DNA from: Pelagibius sp.
Lineage (GTDB): Bacteria > Pseudomonadota > Alphaproteobacteria > Kiloniellales > Kiloniellaceae
Assembly: GCF_028281305.1 (NCBI RefSeq)
Contig: NZ_JANQKD010000003.1
Span: 88,393 to 152,392 of the forward strand
Direction: 5' to 3'
DNA: 64,000 nucleotides
Below the pieces are notes generated by a model that worked only from the letters and a program-made list of their open reading frames with translations, had not been told where the DNA came from and ran no database searches. Numbering within the stretch: position 1 is the stretch's first letter; each line of letters begins with the position of its first letter. Shown here in pieces: positions 52,108 through 61,989 of this stretch. The position numbers and the translations under genes are program-made.

Positions 52108-53039
52108 CAGCCCTGCCCCCCGGACTTCGGGTCCAGCACGTCGCGCAGGCCGTCGCCCAGCAGGTTGAAGCCCAGGCTGACGATGAAGATGGCGATGCCG
52201 GGCACCGTGGCCACCCACCACTGGTCCAGCAGCACCTTGCGGCCGCTGGAGATCATGGCGCCCCATTCCGGCAGCGGCGGCTGGGCCCCGAGGCCGAGGA
52301 AGCCGAGGCCGGCGGCGATCAGGATGATCCCGGCCATATCCAGGGTCACCCGGACGATCAGCGAGGAGGTGCAGAGCGGCACGATGTGAGACCAGATGAT
52401 CCGCAGGCGCCCCGCCCCCTGCAGGCGCACGGCGGAGATGAAGTCCGAGTTGCGGATGGTGATGGTCTCCGCCCGGGCGATGCGCGCATAGGGCGGCCAG
52501 GAAGTGATGGCGATGGCGATAATGGCGTTCTCGATGCCCGGCCCGAGAGCGGAGACCAGGGCCAGGGCCAGCACCAGCTTGGGAAAGGCCAGGAAGATGT
52601 CGGTGATGCGCATGAGCACGGCGTCGACCCAGCCCCCGAGATAGCCGGCCGTCGTCCCCACCAGCAGCCCGATGGGCGCCGCGATCACCGCCACCAGGAC
52701 GACGATGTAGAGCGTCAGCCGGGCGCCGTGGATGATGCGCGAGAGAATGTCGCGGCCGAGCTCGTCGGTTCCGAACCAGTGCTGGGCGGAAAAGAACTGC
52801 AGGCGGTCGGCCAGGATCTGGGCATTGGGATCGTAGGGCGCAATCAGCGGCGCAAAGATGGCGACGACGACCAGGGTCACCACGATGCCCAGGCCGATCA
52901 TGGCCAGGGCGTTGGAGCGGAAGGCGAGCCAGCCGATGTAGGCCCGCCCCAGCCGCGCCTGGCCGCGAGACTTCGGCGAGCTGCTCAGCAGCCAGGGCCG
53001 CAGCCCCTCGCTTTCCGCCTGTTGGGCCTGACTGGTCAT
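52107..53039 (-). CDS. peptide ABC transporter permease (DppC type)
   Basis: 310 residues with an OppC-type N-terminal segment, six membrane helices, and the H-W-F-G-T-D-E-L-G-R-D motif (about 92-102) found in DppC/OppC proteins. The EAA cytoplasmic loop appears as I-S-A-V-R-L-Q-G-A-G-R-L-R-I-I-W-S-H-I. It forms the membrane channel with DppB and overlaps it by 4 bases. Confidence 0.93.
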   Translation of the reverse strand: MTSQAQQAESEGLRPWLLSSSPKSRGQARLGRAYIGWLAFRSNALAMIGLGIVVTLVVVAIFAPLIAPYDPNAQILADRLQFFSAQHWFGTDELGRDILSRIIHGARLTLYIVVLVAVIAAPIGLLVGTTAGYLGGWVDAVLMRITDIFLAFPKLVLALALVSALGPGIENAIIAIAITSWPPYARIARAETITIRNSDFISAVRLQGAGRLRIIWSHIVPLCTSSLIVRVTLDMAGIILIAAGLGFLGLGAQPPLPEWGAMISSGRKVLLDQWWVATVPGIAIFIVSLGFNLLGDGLRDVLDPKSGGQG

Positions 53040-54106
53040 CGCGCCCTTGGGTCCAGAACCCTGTAAAGCACGTCAGAGAGAAGATTGATGCCGATGAAGA
53101 CGGCGCCAACCACCATGGTGGCACCCAGTACGGCGTTCATGTCGGCGTTGAGAAGCGACTGGGTCAGATAGAAGCCGAGGCCCGGCCAGGCGAACACAAT
53201 CTCTGTCAGCACAGAACCTTCGAGAAGGTTGGCGTAGCTGAGGGCGATCACGGTCACCAGCGGCACCCGGACGTTGCCCAGAGCATGCACCCAGATCACC
53301 CGCCACTCCTTCACGCCCTTCACCCGCGCCGTGGTGATGTATTCCTGGCTGAGTTGTTCCAGCATGAAGGAACGGGTCATGCGGCTGATGTAGGCGAGGC
53401 TGAAGTAGCCGAGGATGGAGGCCGGCAGGATCAGGTGGCTGGCGGCATTCCAGAAGATGTCCCATTCTCCGGCCATGGCCGCGTCGATCAGCATCACGCC
53501 GGTCACCGGATCGATGAAGCCGTCATACACGAAGTTGAGGCGCCCCGGCCCGGGCACCCAGTCCAGCGTCGCGTAGAACAGCAACAACCCCATAAGGCCG
53601 AGCCAGAAGACCGGGATCGAATAGCCGAGCAGCCCGACCACGCGGATCACCTGGTCGGGCCAGCGCCCCTGATAGACAGCGGCCAGAACGCCCATGGGCA
53701 CACCGAGCAGCACACCCAGCAGCGTTGCCACGGTGGCCAGTTCCAGGGTCGCCGGGAACACCCGTTTGATGTCCTCGAGAACCGGATTGGCGGTCAGAAC
53801 CGAATTGCCCAGATCACCCTGGAGGACGTTCCAGACGTAAATGGCAAACTGCTCGTAGAGCGGCAGGTCGAGGCCGAGTTCCTGGCGCACCCGTTCGATC
53901 ACGTGTTCCGGCGCCCGGTCGCCGACGATGGCCAGCACCGGGTCGATGGGCACCACCCGTCCGATGATGAAGGTGACGAAGAGCAACCCCAGGAACGTCA
54001 GCCCCACCGTCACGATGACGCTGAGGATCACCCGCAAAGGACGCGGCAGGGACAAGCCGCTCAGGCCCGTCCCTGCCCCGCTTTCTCGATCGACTTTTAT
54101 GGTCAC
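53036..54106 (-). CDS. peptide ABC transporter permease (DppB type)
   Basis: 356 residues and about six membrane helices after a 25-residue polar start. DppB features are F-I-I-G-R-V-V-P-I-D-P near 46, R-Q-E-L-G-L-D-L-P-L-Y-E-Q, and the EAA loop Y-I-T-T-A-R-V-K-G-V-K-E-W-R-V-I-W-V-H-A. Its C-terminus matches the family. It starts 27 bp after the binding protein gene. Confidence 0.93.
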   Translation of the reverse strand: MTIKVDRESGAGTGLSGLSLPRPLRVILSVIVTVGLTFLGLLFVTFIIGRVVPIDPVLAIVGDRAPEHVIERVRQELGLDLPLYEQFAIYVWNVLQGDLGNSVLTANPVLEDIKRVFPATLELATVATLLGVLLGVPMGVLAAVYQGRWPDQVIRVVGLLGYSIPVFWLGLMGLLLFYATLDWVPGPGRLNFVYDGFIDPVTGVMLIDAAMAGEWDIFWNAASHLILPASILGYFSLAYISRMTRSFMLEQLSQEYITTARVKGVKEWRVIWVHALGNVRVPLVTVIALSYANLLEGSVLTEIVFAWPGLGFYLTQSLLNADMNAVLGATMVVGAVFIGINLLSDVLYRVLDPRAR

Positions 54107-54133
54107 CTATTCCGTACTCAAACCGGCCCGGGC

Positions 54134-55720
54134 CTAGTTCTTTGTGACGTCATAGTACCTGTTGTCGTCAAAGGCCGGGCCGATGATGAAGCCCTTGGTG
54201 TCGGCGCGCACGCCCGCTACCTCGGCCTGCTGGAACATGATGACGAAGGGCGAAGTCGCCTGATGTGCCTTCTGGATATCCAGGTACATCTCGGCCCGCT
54301 TCGCAGGATCCCGCTCCAGGATCGCCGCATTGGCCACCTGGGTCATATCGGGAATGTCCCAGGAGTTCCGCCACGCCAGAGGCTTGGACTTGGCGTCGTC
54401 GGAATTGTCCGGGTTGCGCGCGAAGGTATCGGCGTTGGTGTGCGGATCCTGATAGTCCGGCCCCCAACGGCCGATGTAGATGTCGTGGTTGCGCGCCCGG
54501 TACTTGGTCAGGGTCTGCTTGCCGTCGCCCGGGATGATCTCGAGGTCGACCCCGCCCTGGGCGAAGGTGGCCTGGATGGACTGGGCCATATCCATGATCG
54601 GCGAGGTGTTGCGGGTGTCCATGGTCACCTTGAAACCGTCCGGATAACCGGCCTCGGCCAGCAACTGCTTGGCCTTGGATACATCCAGCGTGAAGGGCGT
54701 GTCCTCGAGCGCACCGAGGAAGCCACGCGGCAGAAAGGCCTGATGCACAGACATCAGGTCGCGGACGATTGTGCCTTCCATCCCCTTGTAGTCGACCAGG
54801 TACTTCAAGGCCTGGCGTACTTTGGGATTGGAGAGCGCCTCGTGCTTCTGGCTGAGGCCCAGATAGTAGATGGCACCCTTGACGCCCACCTGCACATAGA
54901 GATCGCCGTTGCTACGCACGCTGTCGAGCTGGTCCGGTCCCAGGTTTCGGGCAATGTCGATGTCGCCCTTCTCCAGCAGCAGTTGCTGGGCCGACGGCTC
55001 GACAATGTGACGGATGATCACCCGCTTCATGGCCGGAGCACCGCCCCAGTAGTCATCGTTGCGGTCGAGCAGCAGGGACTCGTTCGGCCTCCACTGGCGC
55101 AGCTTGAAGGGCCCGACGCCGGCATAGTTGGTGCGCAGCCACTCGTGGCCGAGATCGCCGTCCTTCTCGTTCGCCATCACCGTCTTCTTGTCGACAATGG
55201 AGCTGATGGTGGCGGTCAGGCAGTAAAGCAGAAAGGTCGGCGCGTAGGCCTGGTCGGTCTCGATGACCAAGGTCATCTCGTCGGTCGCGCGGATCTTGTC
55301 CGCCACATTGTCCGGCGTGAAGCCGAACTGGGTGAGGATGAAGGCCGGCGACTTGTCGAGGATGATGGCCCGCTGCAGCGAGAAGGCCGCGTCCTCAGCG
55401 GTCATCGGATTGCCGGAGGCGAACGTCACGCCCTCGCGCATCTTGAAGGTATAGGTCTTGCCGTCGTCCGAAATCGTCCAGGACTCGGCGGCGACGCCGA
55501 AGACGTTCGACACGTCCTTGGGGTCGTAGCCGATGAGCCGGTCATAGGTGTTGCCGGCATATTCAGCGCCGGAGAACTCGAAGATCTCGGCCGGATCCAG
55601 CGTGATGATGTCGTCAATCTGGAACGCCATGACAAGTGTGTCACGGGGCGTCTCCGCAACGGTCGGTGCCGCCGTCACGGCCATCGTGGCCGCCACGACA
55701 CAGGCGAATAGCTTCCTCAC
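54134..55720 (-). CDS. peptide ABC transporter substrate-binding protein (family 5)
   Basis: 528 residues. The signal peptide is about 1-22 (ends VAAPTVAE-like), followed by a bacterial extracellular solute-binding family 5 domain: T-L-D-P-A-E-I-F, Y-D-R-L-I-G, and W-T-I-S-D-D-G-K-T-Y-T-F-K-M-R-E-G-V-T-F. I start at the GTG at 55720 with AGGGAGA seven bases before it. Family 5 proteins bind di/oligopeptides but also opines, nickel or glycosides. First gene of the five-gene transporter operon. Confidence 0.93.
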   Translation of the reverse strand: MRKLFACVVAATMAVTAAPTVAETPRDTLVMAFQIDDIITLDPAEIFEFSGAEYAGNTYDRLIGYDPKDVSNVFGVAAESWTISDDGKTYTFKMREGVTFASGNPMTAEDAAFSLQRAIILDKSPAFILTQFGFTPDNVADKIRATDEMTLVIETDQAYAPTFLLYCLTATISSIVDKKTVMANEKDGDLGHEWLRTNYAGVGPFKLRQWRPNESLLLDRNDDYWGGAPAMKRVIIRHIVEPSAQQLLLEKGDIDIARNLGPDQLDSVRSNGDLYVQVGVKGAIYYLGLSQKHEALSNPKVRQALKYLVDYKGMEGTIVRDLMSVHQAFLPRGFLGALEDTPFTLDVSKAKQLLAEAGYPDGFKVTMDTRNTSPIMDMAQSIQATFAQGGVDLEIIPGDGKQTLTKYRARNHDIYIGRWGPDYQDPHTNADTFARNPDNSDDAKSKPLAWRNSWDIPDMTQVANAAILERDPAKRAEMYLDIQKAHQATSPFVIMFQQAEVAGVRADTKGFIIGPAFDDNRYYDVTKN

Positions 55721-55896
55721 GATACGTCTCCCTAAATGATGCCCGCGCGGGCAACGGTGCTGCTTAGGGGCCCCCTTGAGCTCTCTCCAGCAGCGCCCGA
55801 TAATATTAACCACTGATTTACTGTGGTCCAGCGCTCATCTGGAAACGGAAAAGGTTTGCGATCTCAAGACGATGCGGTCTGCAAACAGCTTCAATC

Positions 55897-58800
55897 CTAA
55901 GCTGCAAGCTTGGCCAGTTCGTCGAGCATCAGGCGGACGCCCTTGACCCGTGCCGCCTCGCTGTCCCAGGCCCGGCGGTAGACCAGGGTGTGATCGGGAC
56001 GCAGCTTGACCTCACCGGCCTGCTTCTGGATGAAGGCGATCAAGCCCGCCGGGTTGCTGAAGTTGTCGTTGTGAAAGGCGACCGTCGCACCCTTCGGCCC
56101 GGCATCCAGCCGCGCCACCCCGGCCTCCCGGCACAGCCGCTTGATGGTCATGATCTGCAGCAGGTTCTCGACCTCCGCCGGCAGCGGACCGAAGCGGTCC
56201 ACCAGTTCGGCGGCGAAGGCATCCACCTCGGCGCGGTCGACCAGGGTCGACAGCCGCCGGTAGAGCCCCAGCCTCAGGTTCAGGTCGGTAACGTAGCTCT
56301 CCGGGATCAGCACCGGCATGCCGATGTTGATCTGCGGCGTGAAGCTCTCAGCGGCTTCGGCCTCCGCTGCCTTGCCGCCGGCCCGCGCCGTTGCCACCGC
56401 TTCCTCCAGCATCTGCTGGTAGAGCTCGACCCCGACCTCGCGGATATGCCCGGACTGCTCCTCGCCCAGCAGGTTGCCGGCGCCGCGGATGTCCAGGTCG
56501 TGGCTGGCCAACTGAAACCCGGCGCCCAGGCTGTCCAGGGTCTGCATGACGTTCAAACGTTTTTCCGCTGCGGCACTGAGAATGCGCCCCGGCGGCAGCG
56601 TCAGATAGGCATAGGCGCGCACCTTGGAGCGGCCGATCCGCCCGCGCAGTTGATAGAGCTGGGCGAGACCGAACATGTCGGCACGATGGATTACCATGGT
56701 GTTGGCGGTGGGGATGTCGAGGCCGGACTCGACAATGTTCGTAGACAACAGGATGTCGTACTTGCGGTCGTAGAAGTCGGTCATCACCGCTTCCAGCTGG
56801 GTCGGCGGCATCTGGCCGTGGGCGACCGCCACCTTCACCTCCGGAACCAGCTTCTCCAGCCGTTCGTAGAGTTCGGTCAGGTCCTTGACCCGCGGGCAGA
56901 CATAGAAGCTCTGGCCGCCGCGGTAGTGCTCGCGCAGAATCGCCTCGCGAATGATGACCGGGTCGTAGGGCAGCACGAAGGTGCGCACCGCCAGCCGGTC
57001 TACCGGTGGCGTGGCGATCAGGCTCATTTCCTTCACGCCGGACATGGCCATCTGCATGGTGCGGGGGATCGGCGTCGCCGTCAGCGTCAGAACGTGGACG
57101 TCTTCGCGCAGGGACTTCAACCGCTCCTTCTGCTTCACGCCGAAGTGCTGTTCCTCGTCGACGATCAGCAGGCCCAGGTCCTTGAAGGCGATGGACTTGG
57201 CCAGGACGGCGTGGGTCCCGACCACGATCTCCACCCGACCCTTGGCCAGGTCCGCCTTGGTCTCGTTCGCGTCCTTGGCGGCGACGAGGCGGGAGAGCTG
57301 GCGGATCTGCACCGGCAGTCCGGCGAAGCGCTCCTTGAAGGTGCGGTAGTGCTGGCGGCACAGCAGAGTGGTCGGCACCACCACCGCCACCTGCTTACCC
57401 GCCATGACGGCGAGGAAGGCGGCGCGCAGCGCCACCTCGGTCTTGCCGAAGCCGACGTCGCCGCAGACCAGCCGGTCCATGGGGCGGCCCGCCGCCATGT
57501 CGGCCAGCGTCTCCTCGATGGCGCGCAACTGGTCTTCCGTCTCCGGGAAGGGAAAGCGCGCGCAAAACTCGTCGTAGAGCCCTTCTGGCCTTTCCATGGC
57601 CTCGGCCCCCTTGAGAGCGCGGGCGGCGGCCAGCTTGATCAGCGCATCGGCCATGGCGGCGATGCGTTCCTTCACCCGCGCCTTGCGGGCCTGCCAGTTC
57701 ACCCCGCCCAGCCGGTCGAGTTCGACAGCGTCGTTCTCGGAGCCGAAGCGCGACAGCACCTCGATGTTCTCCACCGGCACGAAGAGCTTGTCGCCGCCGT
57801 GGTAGATCACCTTCAGGCAGTCGTGCGGCGCCCCGCCGACATCAAGGGTCTCCAGACCCTCGTAGCGGCCGATGCCGTGATCGACGTGGACAACGAGATC
57901 CTTTTCGTAGAGATCGGAGATCTCGGTGAGGAAGTTTTCCGCCCGCCGCTTGCGTCCGGCAGCCCGCGCGATGCGCTCGCCGAGGATGTCCTGCTCGGTC
58001 AGGAACAGAACGTCGTCGAGGCGGAACCCCCGTTCGATCCCCAGGACGGCAAGGCCGACGCTGGTACCGGACAAGGCACCGACGGCGGACCAGCCCTCAA
58101 CGCTTTCGGTTGCGAGCTCGGCGTGTTCCTTGACCAAGGCCGCCAGGCGATCGAGGGCACCGGCCGTAAAGGCGGTCAGAACGACTTTGCGCCCGGCCGC
58201 CTGCTGGCGCCGGATCTGCTGACCAACCGCGTCGTAGAGATTGCCCTGGCCGGCCGCGCGTTCCTCCGCGAAGTCAAGGCCTGGCCCAGCCCCAACATCG
58301 CGCACGGCCTCGCCTTCGGGGGTCGCAAAAGGCGTAAACTGACCGCCGGGCCGCGCCGCCAGCGCCGCGTCCCACTCCATGTCCTCGAGAAACAGCGATG
58401 GCGGCTCGACGGGCTTGTAGACCCAGCCGCCGGTCTCGCCCCCGCCCTCCAGGCTCTTGCGGGCGTTGTAGAAGTCCAGAATGGTTTCGCGCCGCACCGC
58501 CCGCGCTTCGTTTGCCTGGTGATCCAGGGTGACCCCCGCCCCCGGCAGATAGTCGAGCAGGGTGACCAGGCGCCCATGAAACAGCGGCAGCCAATGCTCC
58601 ATGCCCGGATGGGCCCGGGCCGCGCTCACGGCTTCATAGAGCGGATCGTCGCGCACCGCCCCGAAGCTGGAGCGGTAATCGGTGCGGAAGCGTTCGATCG
58701 CGGGCGGGTCGAGAATGACCTCGCTCACGGGCTTCAAAGTGACGCTCTCGATTTCCTCGGTCGTGCGCTGGGTCAGCGGGTCAAAGAGCCGCAGGGTCTC

Positions 58801-59388
58801 CAACTCGTCACCGAAGAAGTCCAGGCGCAGCGGCTGCGCCTGCCCCGGCGCGAAAACATCGATGATGCCGCCGCGCACGGCAAACTCGCCCGGCTCACCC
58901 ACGGTTTCGACCCGGTAGTAGCCGTTTTCGGCGAAGAAGGCATGCAGCCGGTCCGCCGGAACGCTGGACCCCGCCGCCAGTGTCAGGACTCGTCCCGCGA
59001 AGGCCTCGGGCGGCGGCACCCGCTGCATCAGGGCGTTGACCGTGGTGATCACCACCTGCCGTGCCCCCGCGGCGGGCTGCAACAGCCGCGTCAGCACGTC
59101 CAGGCGCCGGGCGATGATGTCGCGGTGGGGGCTTACCCGGTCATAGGGCAGACAGTCCCAGGCCGGGAAGACCATGGTTTCGACGCCGGGCGCGAAGAAG
59201 CGCAGCGAGTCCGCCATGCGCGCGGCCTGGGCATCGTCCAGCGCAACGTGGAGCCAGCGCTCACGCGCCGCCTCCGCCAGCAGAGTGGCCAGATGGAGCG
59301 CGTCCGCGCCGGGCGGGGCGGATGCAATTGTGTGCCGCGCCGAGGCAGACGCATCGGGCGTCGCAAGGGCGGAAGCGGGATCGCTCAT
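55897..59388 (-). CDS. mfd: transcription-repair coupling factor
   Basis: 1163 residues, the usual Mfd length. The UvrB-like N-terminal part has P-A-W-D-C-L-P-Y-D-R near 78 and the RNA-polymerase-interacting domain (about 500-570) contains L-V-H-V-D-H-G-I-G-R-Y-E-G-L. The translocase has Walker A G-D-V-G-F-G-K-T (about 640-648), D-E-E-Q-H-F-G (about 743) and Q-L-Y-Q-L-R-G-R-I-G-R-S. The TRCF C-terminal domain follows. It removes stalled RNA polymerase and recruits UvrA. It lies head-to-tail downstream of sdhE, with a 101-bp gap holding a repeat. Confidence 0.97.
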   Translation of the reverse strand: MSDPASALATPDASASARHTIASAPPGADALHLATLLAEAARERWLHVALDDAQAARMADSLRFFAPGVETMVFPAWDCLPYDRVSPHRDIIARRLDVLTRLLQPAAGARQVVITTVNALMQRVPPPEAFAGRVLTLAAGSSVPADRLHAFFAENGYYRVETVGEPGEFAVRGGIIDVFAPGQAQPLRLDFFGDELETLRLFDPLTQRTTEEIESVTLKPVSEVILDPPAIERFRTDYRSSFGAVRDDPLYEAVSAARAHPGMEHWLPLFHGRLVTLLDYLPGAGVTLDHQANEARAVRRETILDFYNARKSLEGGGETGGWVYKPVEPPSLFLEDMEWDAALAARPGGQFTPFATPEGEAVRDVGAGPGLDFAEERAAGQGNLYDAVGQQIRRQQAAGRKVVLTAFTAGALDRLAALVKEHAELATESVEGWSAVGALSGTSVGLAVLGIERGFRLDDVLFLTEQDILGERIARAAGRKRRAENFLTEISDLYEKDLVVHVDHGIGRYEGLETLDVGGAPHDCLKVIYHGGDKLFVPVENIEVLSRFGSENDAVELDRLGGVNWQARKARVKERIAAMADALIKLAAARALKGAEAMERPEGLYDEFCARFPFPETEDQLRAIEETLADMAAGRPMDRLVCGDVGFGKTEVALRAAFLAVMAGKQVAVVVPTTLLCRQHYRTFKERFAGLPVQIRQLSRLVAAKDANETKADLAKGRVEIVVGTHAVLAKSIAFKDLGLLIVDEEQHFGVKQKERLKSLREDVHVLTLTATPIPRTMQMAMSGVKEMSLIATPPVDRLAVRTFVLPYDPVIIREAILREHYRGGQSFYVCPRVKDLTELYERLEKLVPEVKVAVAHGQMPPTQLEAVMTDFYDRKYDILLSTNIVESGLDIPTANTMVIHRADMFGLAQLYQLRGRIGRSKVRAYAYLTLPPGRILSAAAEKRLNVMQTLDSLGAGFQLASHDLDIRGAGNLLGEEQSGHIREVGVELYQQMLEEAVATARAGGKAAEAEAAESFTPQINIGMPVLIPESYVTDLNLRLGLYRRLSTLVDRAEVDAFAAELVDRFGPLPAEVENLLQIMTIKRLCREAGVARLDAGPKGATVAFHNDNFSNPAGLIAFIQKQAGEVKLRPDHTLVYRRAWDSEAARVKGVRLMLDELAKLAA

Positions 59389-59409
59389 CGGGAGCCTGTC
59401 GTTTCGGTT

Positions 59410-59457
59410 TTCTGCTCGGGCTTCTGCTCGGGCTTCTGCTCGGTGTTTTGCCCGGGC
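59410..59457. repeat. 12-bp tandem repeat upstream of mfd
   Basis: Units TTCTGCTCGGGC at 59410 and 59422, then TTCTGCTCGGTG at 59434 and TTTTGCCCGGGC at 59446. They occupy half of the 101-bp gap between the sdhE stop and the mfd start (22 bp before the ATG), so copy number changes the mfd leader. Confidence 0.85.
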
Positions 59458-59489
59458 CTTTGCGCTGTCGCCTGCCGCGCGGCACCGGG

Positions 59490-59777
59490 CTAACGCGTGG
59501 GGGGCTTGTACTCGAAGTCCAGAAGCAGCCGCAAGACGTCGTGATCGAATTCTGCGGGCGGCTGGCTACGACCGAGAATCCAGTCATAGACGACGGGTTC
59601 GGGCACGTCCAGCAAGGCCTCGAAACGGCCCAGTTGGGCGGCATCGAAGCTGTTGAGATGGGCATCGGCGAAGCTGCCGATCAGCAGGTCCATCTCCTGA
59701 GTGCCGCGATGCCAGCTGCGGAACCGCAGCCGCTTGCGGCGGTTTTCAAGGGTTTCGGTCATGGTGCTTTCTGTCAT
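59490..59777 (-). CDS. sdhE: FAD assembly factor SdhE
   Basis: 95 residues with the family's core R-G-T-Q-E-M-D-L-L-I-G (about 24-34), including the RGxxE motif that helps attach FAD to succinate dehydrogenase SdhA. F-E-A-L-L-D and D-W-I follow as expected. It is cytoplasmic. It is divergent from recG (104 bp) and upstream of mfd, the common alphaproteobacterial arrangement. Confidence 0.95.
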   Translation of the reverse strand: MTESTMTETLENRRKRLRFRSWHRGTQEMDLLIGSFADAHLNSFDAAQLGRFEALLDVPEPVVYDWILGRSQPPAEFDHDVLRLLLDFEYKPPTR

Positions 59778-59880
59778 GGCGTGGCCCGGGAATTGGCATA
59801 GGATATAGAGCGATCCCGCCGCTTTGTCAGGCTTCCCCTGTTCAAACCGCTCCCGTCACTCAGACCGCTTCCATCACCCC

Positions 59881-61965
59881 GTGCGCCCCGAGATCCTCTT
59901 TCCCCTTTTCGCCCCCGCCACAAGCCTGTCGGGCGTCGGCCCGCGCTTCGCCGCGCTTTTCGAAGGCCTGGTGGGAGGGCCGGCGGTGATCGACCTCTGC
60001 TGGCACCTGCCCAGCGGCATCATCGACCGGCGCTACGGCCCGCCCCTGGCGGAGGTCCAGCCCGGGCGCATCGCCACCCTGACAGTCCAGGTCGGCGAGC
60101 ACCGCGCACCGCCCAACCGCCGCCAGCCCTACCGCGTGTTCTGCCACGACGATAGCGGCGAACTGGAGCTGGTCTTCTTCCACGCGCACCGCGACTACCT
60201 GACAAAGGTCCTGCCGACCGGTCAGACCCGGCTGGTCAGCGGCAAGGTGGAAGTCTTCAACGACCGCCTGCAGATGACCCATCCGGACCACATCGCCGAA
60301 CCGGCCGAGGCCGAGCGCGTAAAGGCCGTGGAGCCGGTCTATCCCCTGACCGCCGGCCTCAGCCTCAAGGTTGTCAGCAAGGCGGTCCATGCGGCCCTTG
60401 AGCGCCTGCCGACCCTGCCGGACTGGCTCGACCCGGCACAGCGTCAGCGGGAAGCCTGGCCCGCCTGGGACGGCGCGCTGCGCCAGGCCCACGCCCCCCG
60501 GGACGAGGCCGACCTCTCCCCGCTCAGCCTCCCGCGGCGCCGTCTGGCCTACGACGAACTCCTGGCCAACCAACTGGCCATCGCGCTGGTGCGCGACCGC
60601 CAGCAGCGGCAGAAGGGCCGATCGCTAAAGGGCAGCGGACACCTGCAGCAGCGCGTCCTGGACAGCCTGCCCTTTGCTCTGACCGGCTCCCAGCGCAATG
60701 CGGTGGCCGAGATCACAGCCGATATGGCCGCACCCCACCGCATGCTTCGGCTGCTGCAGGGCGACGTCGGCAGCGGCAAGACGGTGGTCGCCCTGCTGGC
60801 CATGCTGGCGGCCGTGGAAAGCGGCAGCCAGGCAGCGCTGATGGCGCCGACGGAGATCCTCGCCCGCCAGCACCATCAGACCATTGCACCGCTGGCCGAG
60901 TCGGCGGGGGTGAAGCTGACGATCCTCACCGGCCGCGACAAGGGCAAAGCCCGCCAAGCGCTGCTCGCCGGCCTCGCCGAGGGCACCACCGACATCGTTG
61001 TCGGAACCCATGCGCTGTTTCAGGACGACGTAGCCTTCCGCGATCTCGCCATGGCGGTGATCGACGAGCAGCACCGTTTCGGCGTCCATCAGCGCCTCAC
61101 CCTGACCGGCAAGGGCCAGGCCGTGGACGTGCTGGTGATGACCGCGACGCCGATCCCGCGCACGCTAATGCTGACCGCCTACGGCGACATGGACTCCTCC
61201 CGCCTGACGGAGCGGCCGCCGGGCCGGCAGCCGATCGAGACGGTGGCGCTTTCCCTCGACCGCCTGCCGCAGGTGATTGCCGCAGTCGAACGGGCACTCG
61301 CCAAGGGTGCCCAGGTCTACTGGATCTGTCCGCTGGTGGAGGAGTCCGAGCACAGCGATCTGGCGGCGGCCGAGGCGCGCTACGGCGCCCTCGCGGAGCA
61401 CTTCGGCGCGCAGGTCGGCCTGGTCCACGGTCGCATGAAGGCCGCGGAGAAGGACGCCGTCATGGAGCGCTTCGCTGCCGGCGATCTCGGCGTCCTGGTC
61501 GCGACCACGGTGGTCGAGGTCGGCGTCGACGTGCCCAAGGCCACGGTCATGGTGATCGAGCATGCCGAGCGCTTCGGCCTCGCCCAGCTGCACCAACTGC
61601 GCGGGCGGGTCGGGCGCGGCGCAGGCAAGTCGACCTGCCTGCTGCTGTGGCAGGGCCCACTGGGCGAAACGGCCCGGGCACGCCTGAAGATCCTGCGGGA
61701 AACCGACGACGGTTTCCGTATTGCCGAGGAAGACCTGCGGCTGCGCGGCGCAGGCGAACTGCTGGGAACGCGGCAGAGCGGCCTGCCCGCATTCCGGCTC
61801 GCCGACCTGGCGCTGCATGGCGATCTCCTGGCAACGGCCCGCGACGATGCCCGCCTGATTCTGGACAAAGATCCGGAGCTCTCCGGCGAACGCGGGCAGG
61901 CCCTGCGCATCCTGCTCTATCTCTTCGAGCGGGACGCGGCGGTCCGGTACCTGCGGTCAGGCTAA
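59881..61965 (+). CDS. recG: ATP-dependent DNA helicase RecG
   Basis: 694 residues. The wedge domain starts S-L-S-G-V-G-P-R-F. The helicase has Walker A G-D-V-G-S-G-K-T (about 295-303), D-E-Q-H-R-F-G (about 395), T-A-T-P-I-P-R-T and Q-L-H-Q-L-R-G-R-V-G-R-G. It remodels stalled forks and Holliday junctions. I start at GTG 59881; the frame opens earlier at a TTG, but length and alignment favour this one. Its stop is 24 bp from the convergent DUF502 gene. Confidence 0.96.
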   Translation: MRPEILFPLFAPATSLSGVGPRFAALFEGLVGGPAVIDLCWHLPSGIIDRRYGPPLAEVQPGRIATLTVQVGEHRAPPNRRQPYRVFCHDDSGELELVFFHAHRDYLTKVLPTGQTRLVSGKVEVFNDRLQMTHPDHIAEPAEAERVKAVEPVYPLTAGLSLKVVSKAVHAALERLPTLPDWLDPAQRQREAWPAWDGALRQAHAPRDEADLSPLSLPRRRLAYDELLANQLAIALVRDRQQRQKGRSLKGSGHLQQRVLDSLPFALTGSQRNAVAEITADMAAPHRMLRLLQGDVGSGKTVVALLAMLAAVESGSQAALMAPTEILARQHHQTIAPLAESAGVKLTILTGRDKGKARQALLAGLAEGTTDIVVGTHALFQDDVAFRDLAMAVIDEQHRFGVHQRLTLTGKGQAVDVLVMTATPIPRTLMLTAYGDMDSSRLTERPPGRQPIETVALSLDRLPQVIAAVERALAKGAQVYWICPLVEESEHSDLAAAEARYGALAEHFGAQVGLVHGRMKAAEKDAVMERFAAGDLGVLVATTVVEVGVDVPKATVMVIEHAERFGLAQLHQLRGRVGRGAGKSTCLLLWQGPLGETARARLKILRETDDGFRIAEEDLRLRGAGELLGTRQSGLPAFRLADLALHGDLLATARDDARLILDKDPELSGERGQALRILLYLFERDAAVRYLRSG

Positions 61966-61989
61966 AGACTGGCGGTTCAGCCGCAAGGT

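Noticed and set aside
51262-53124. A 620-codon fusion of permease and ATPase
   Set aside because: The first 340 codons are out of frame with the DppC permease and lack any domain; the ATPase starts at the ATG at 52107.
53285-55711. Open frame of about 808 codons opposite the dpp binding protein and permease
   Set aside because: Shadow frame; both genes beneath are well supported with correct operon spacing.
55990-59493. Open frame of about 1167 codons on the plus strand opposite mfd
   Set aside because: It mirrors mfd exactly in high-GC DNA, has no domain-like segments and low-complexity composition; mfd on the other strand is unmistakable.
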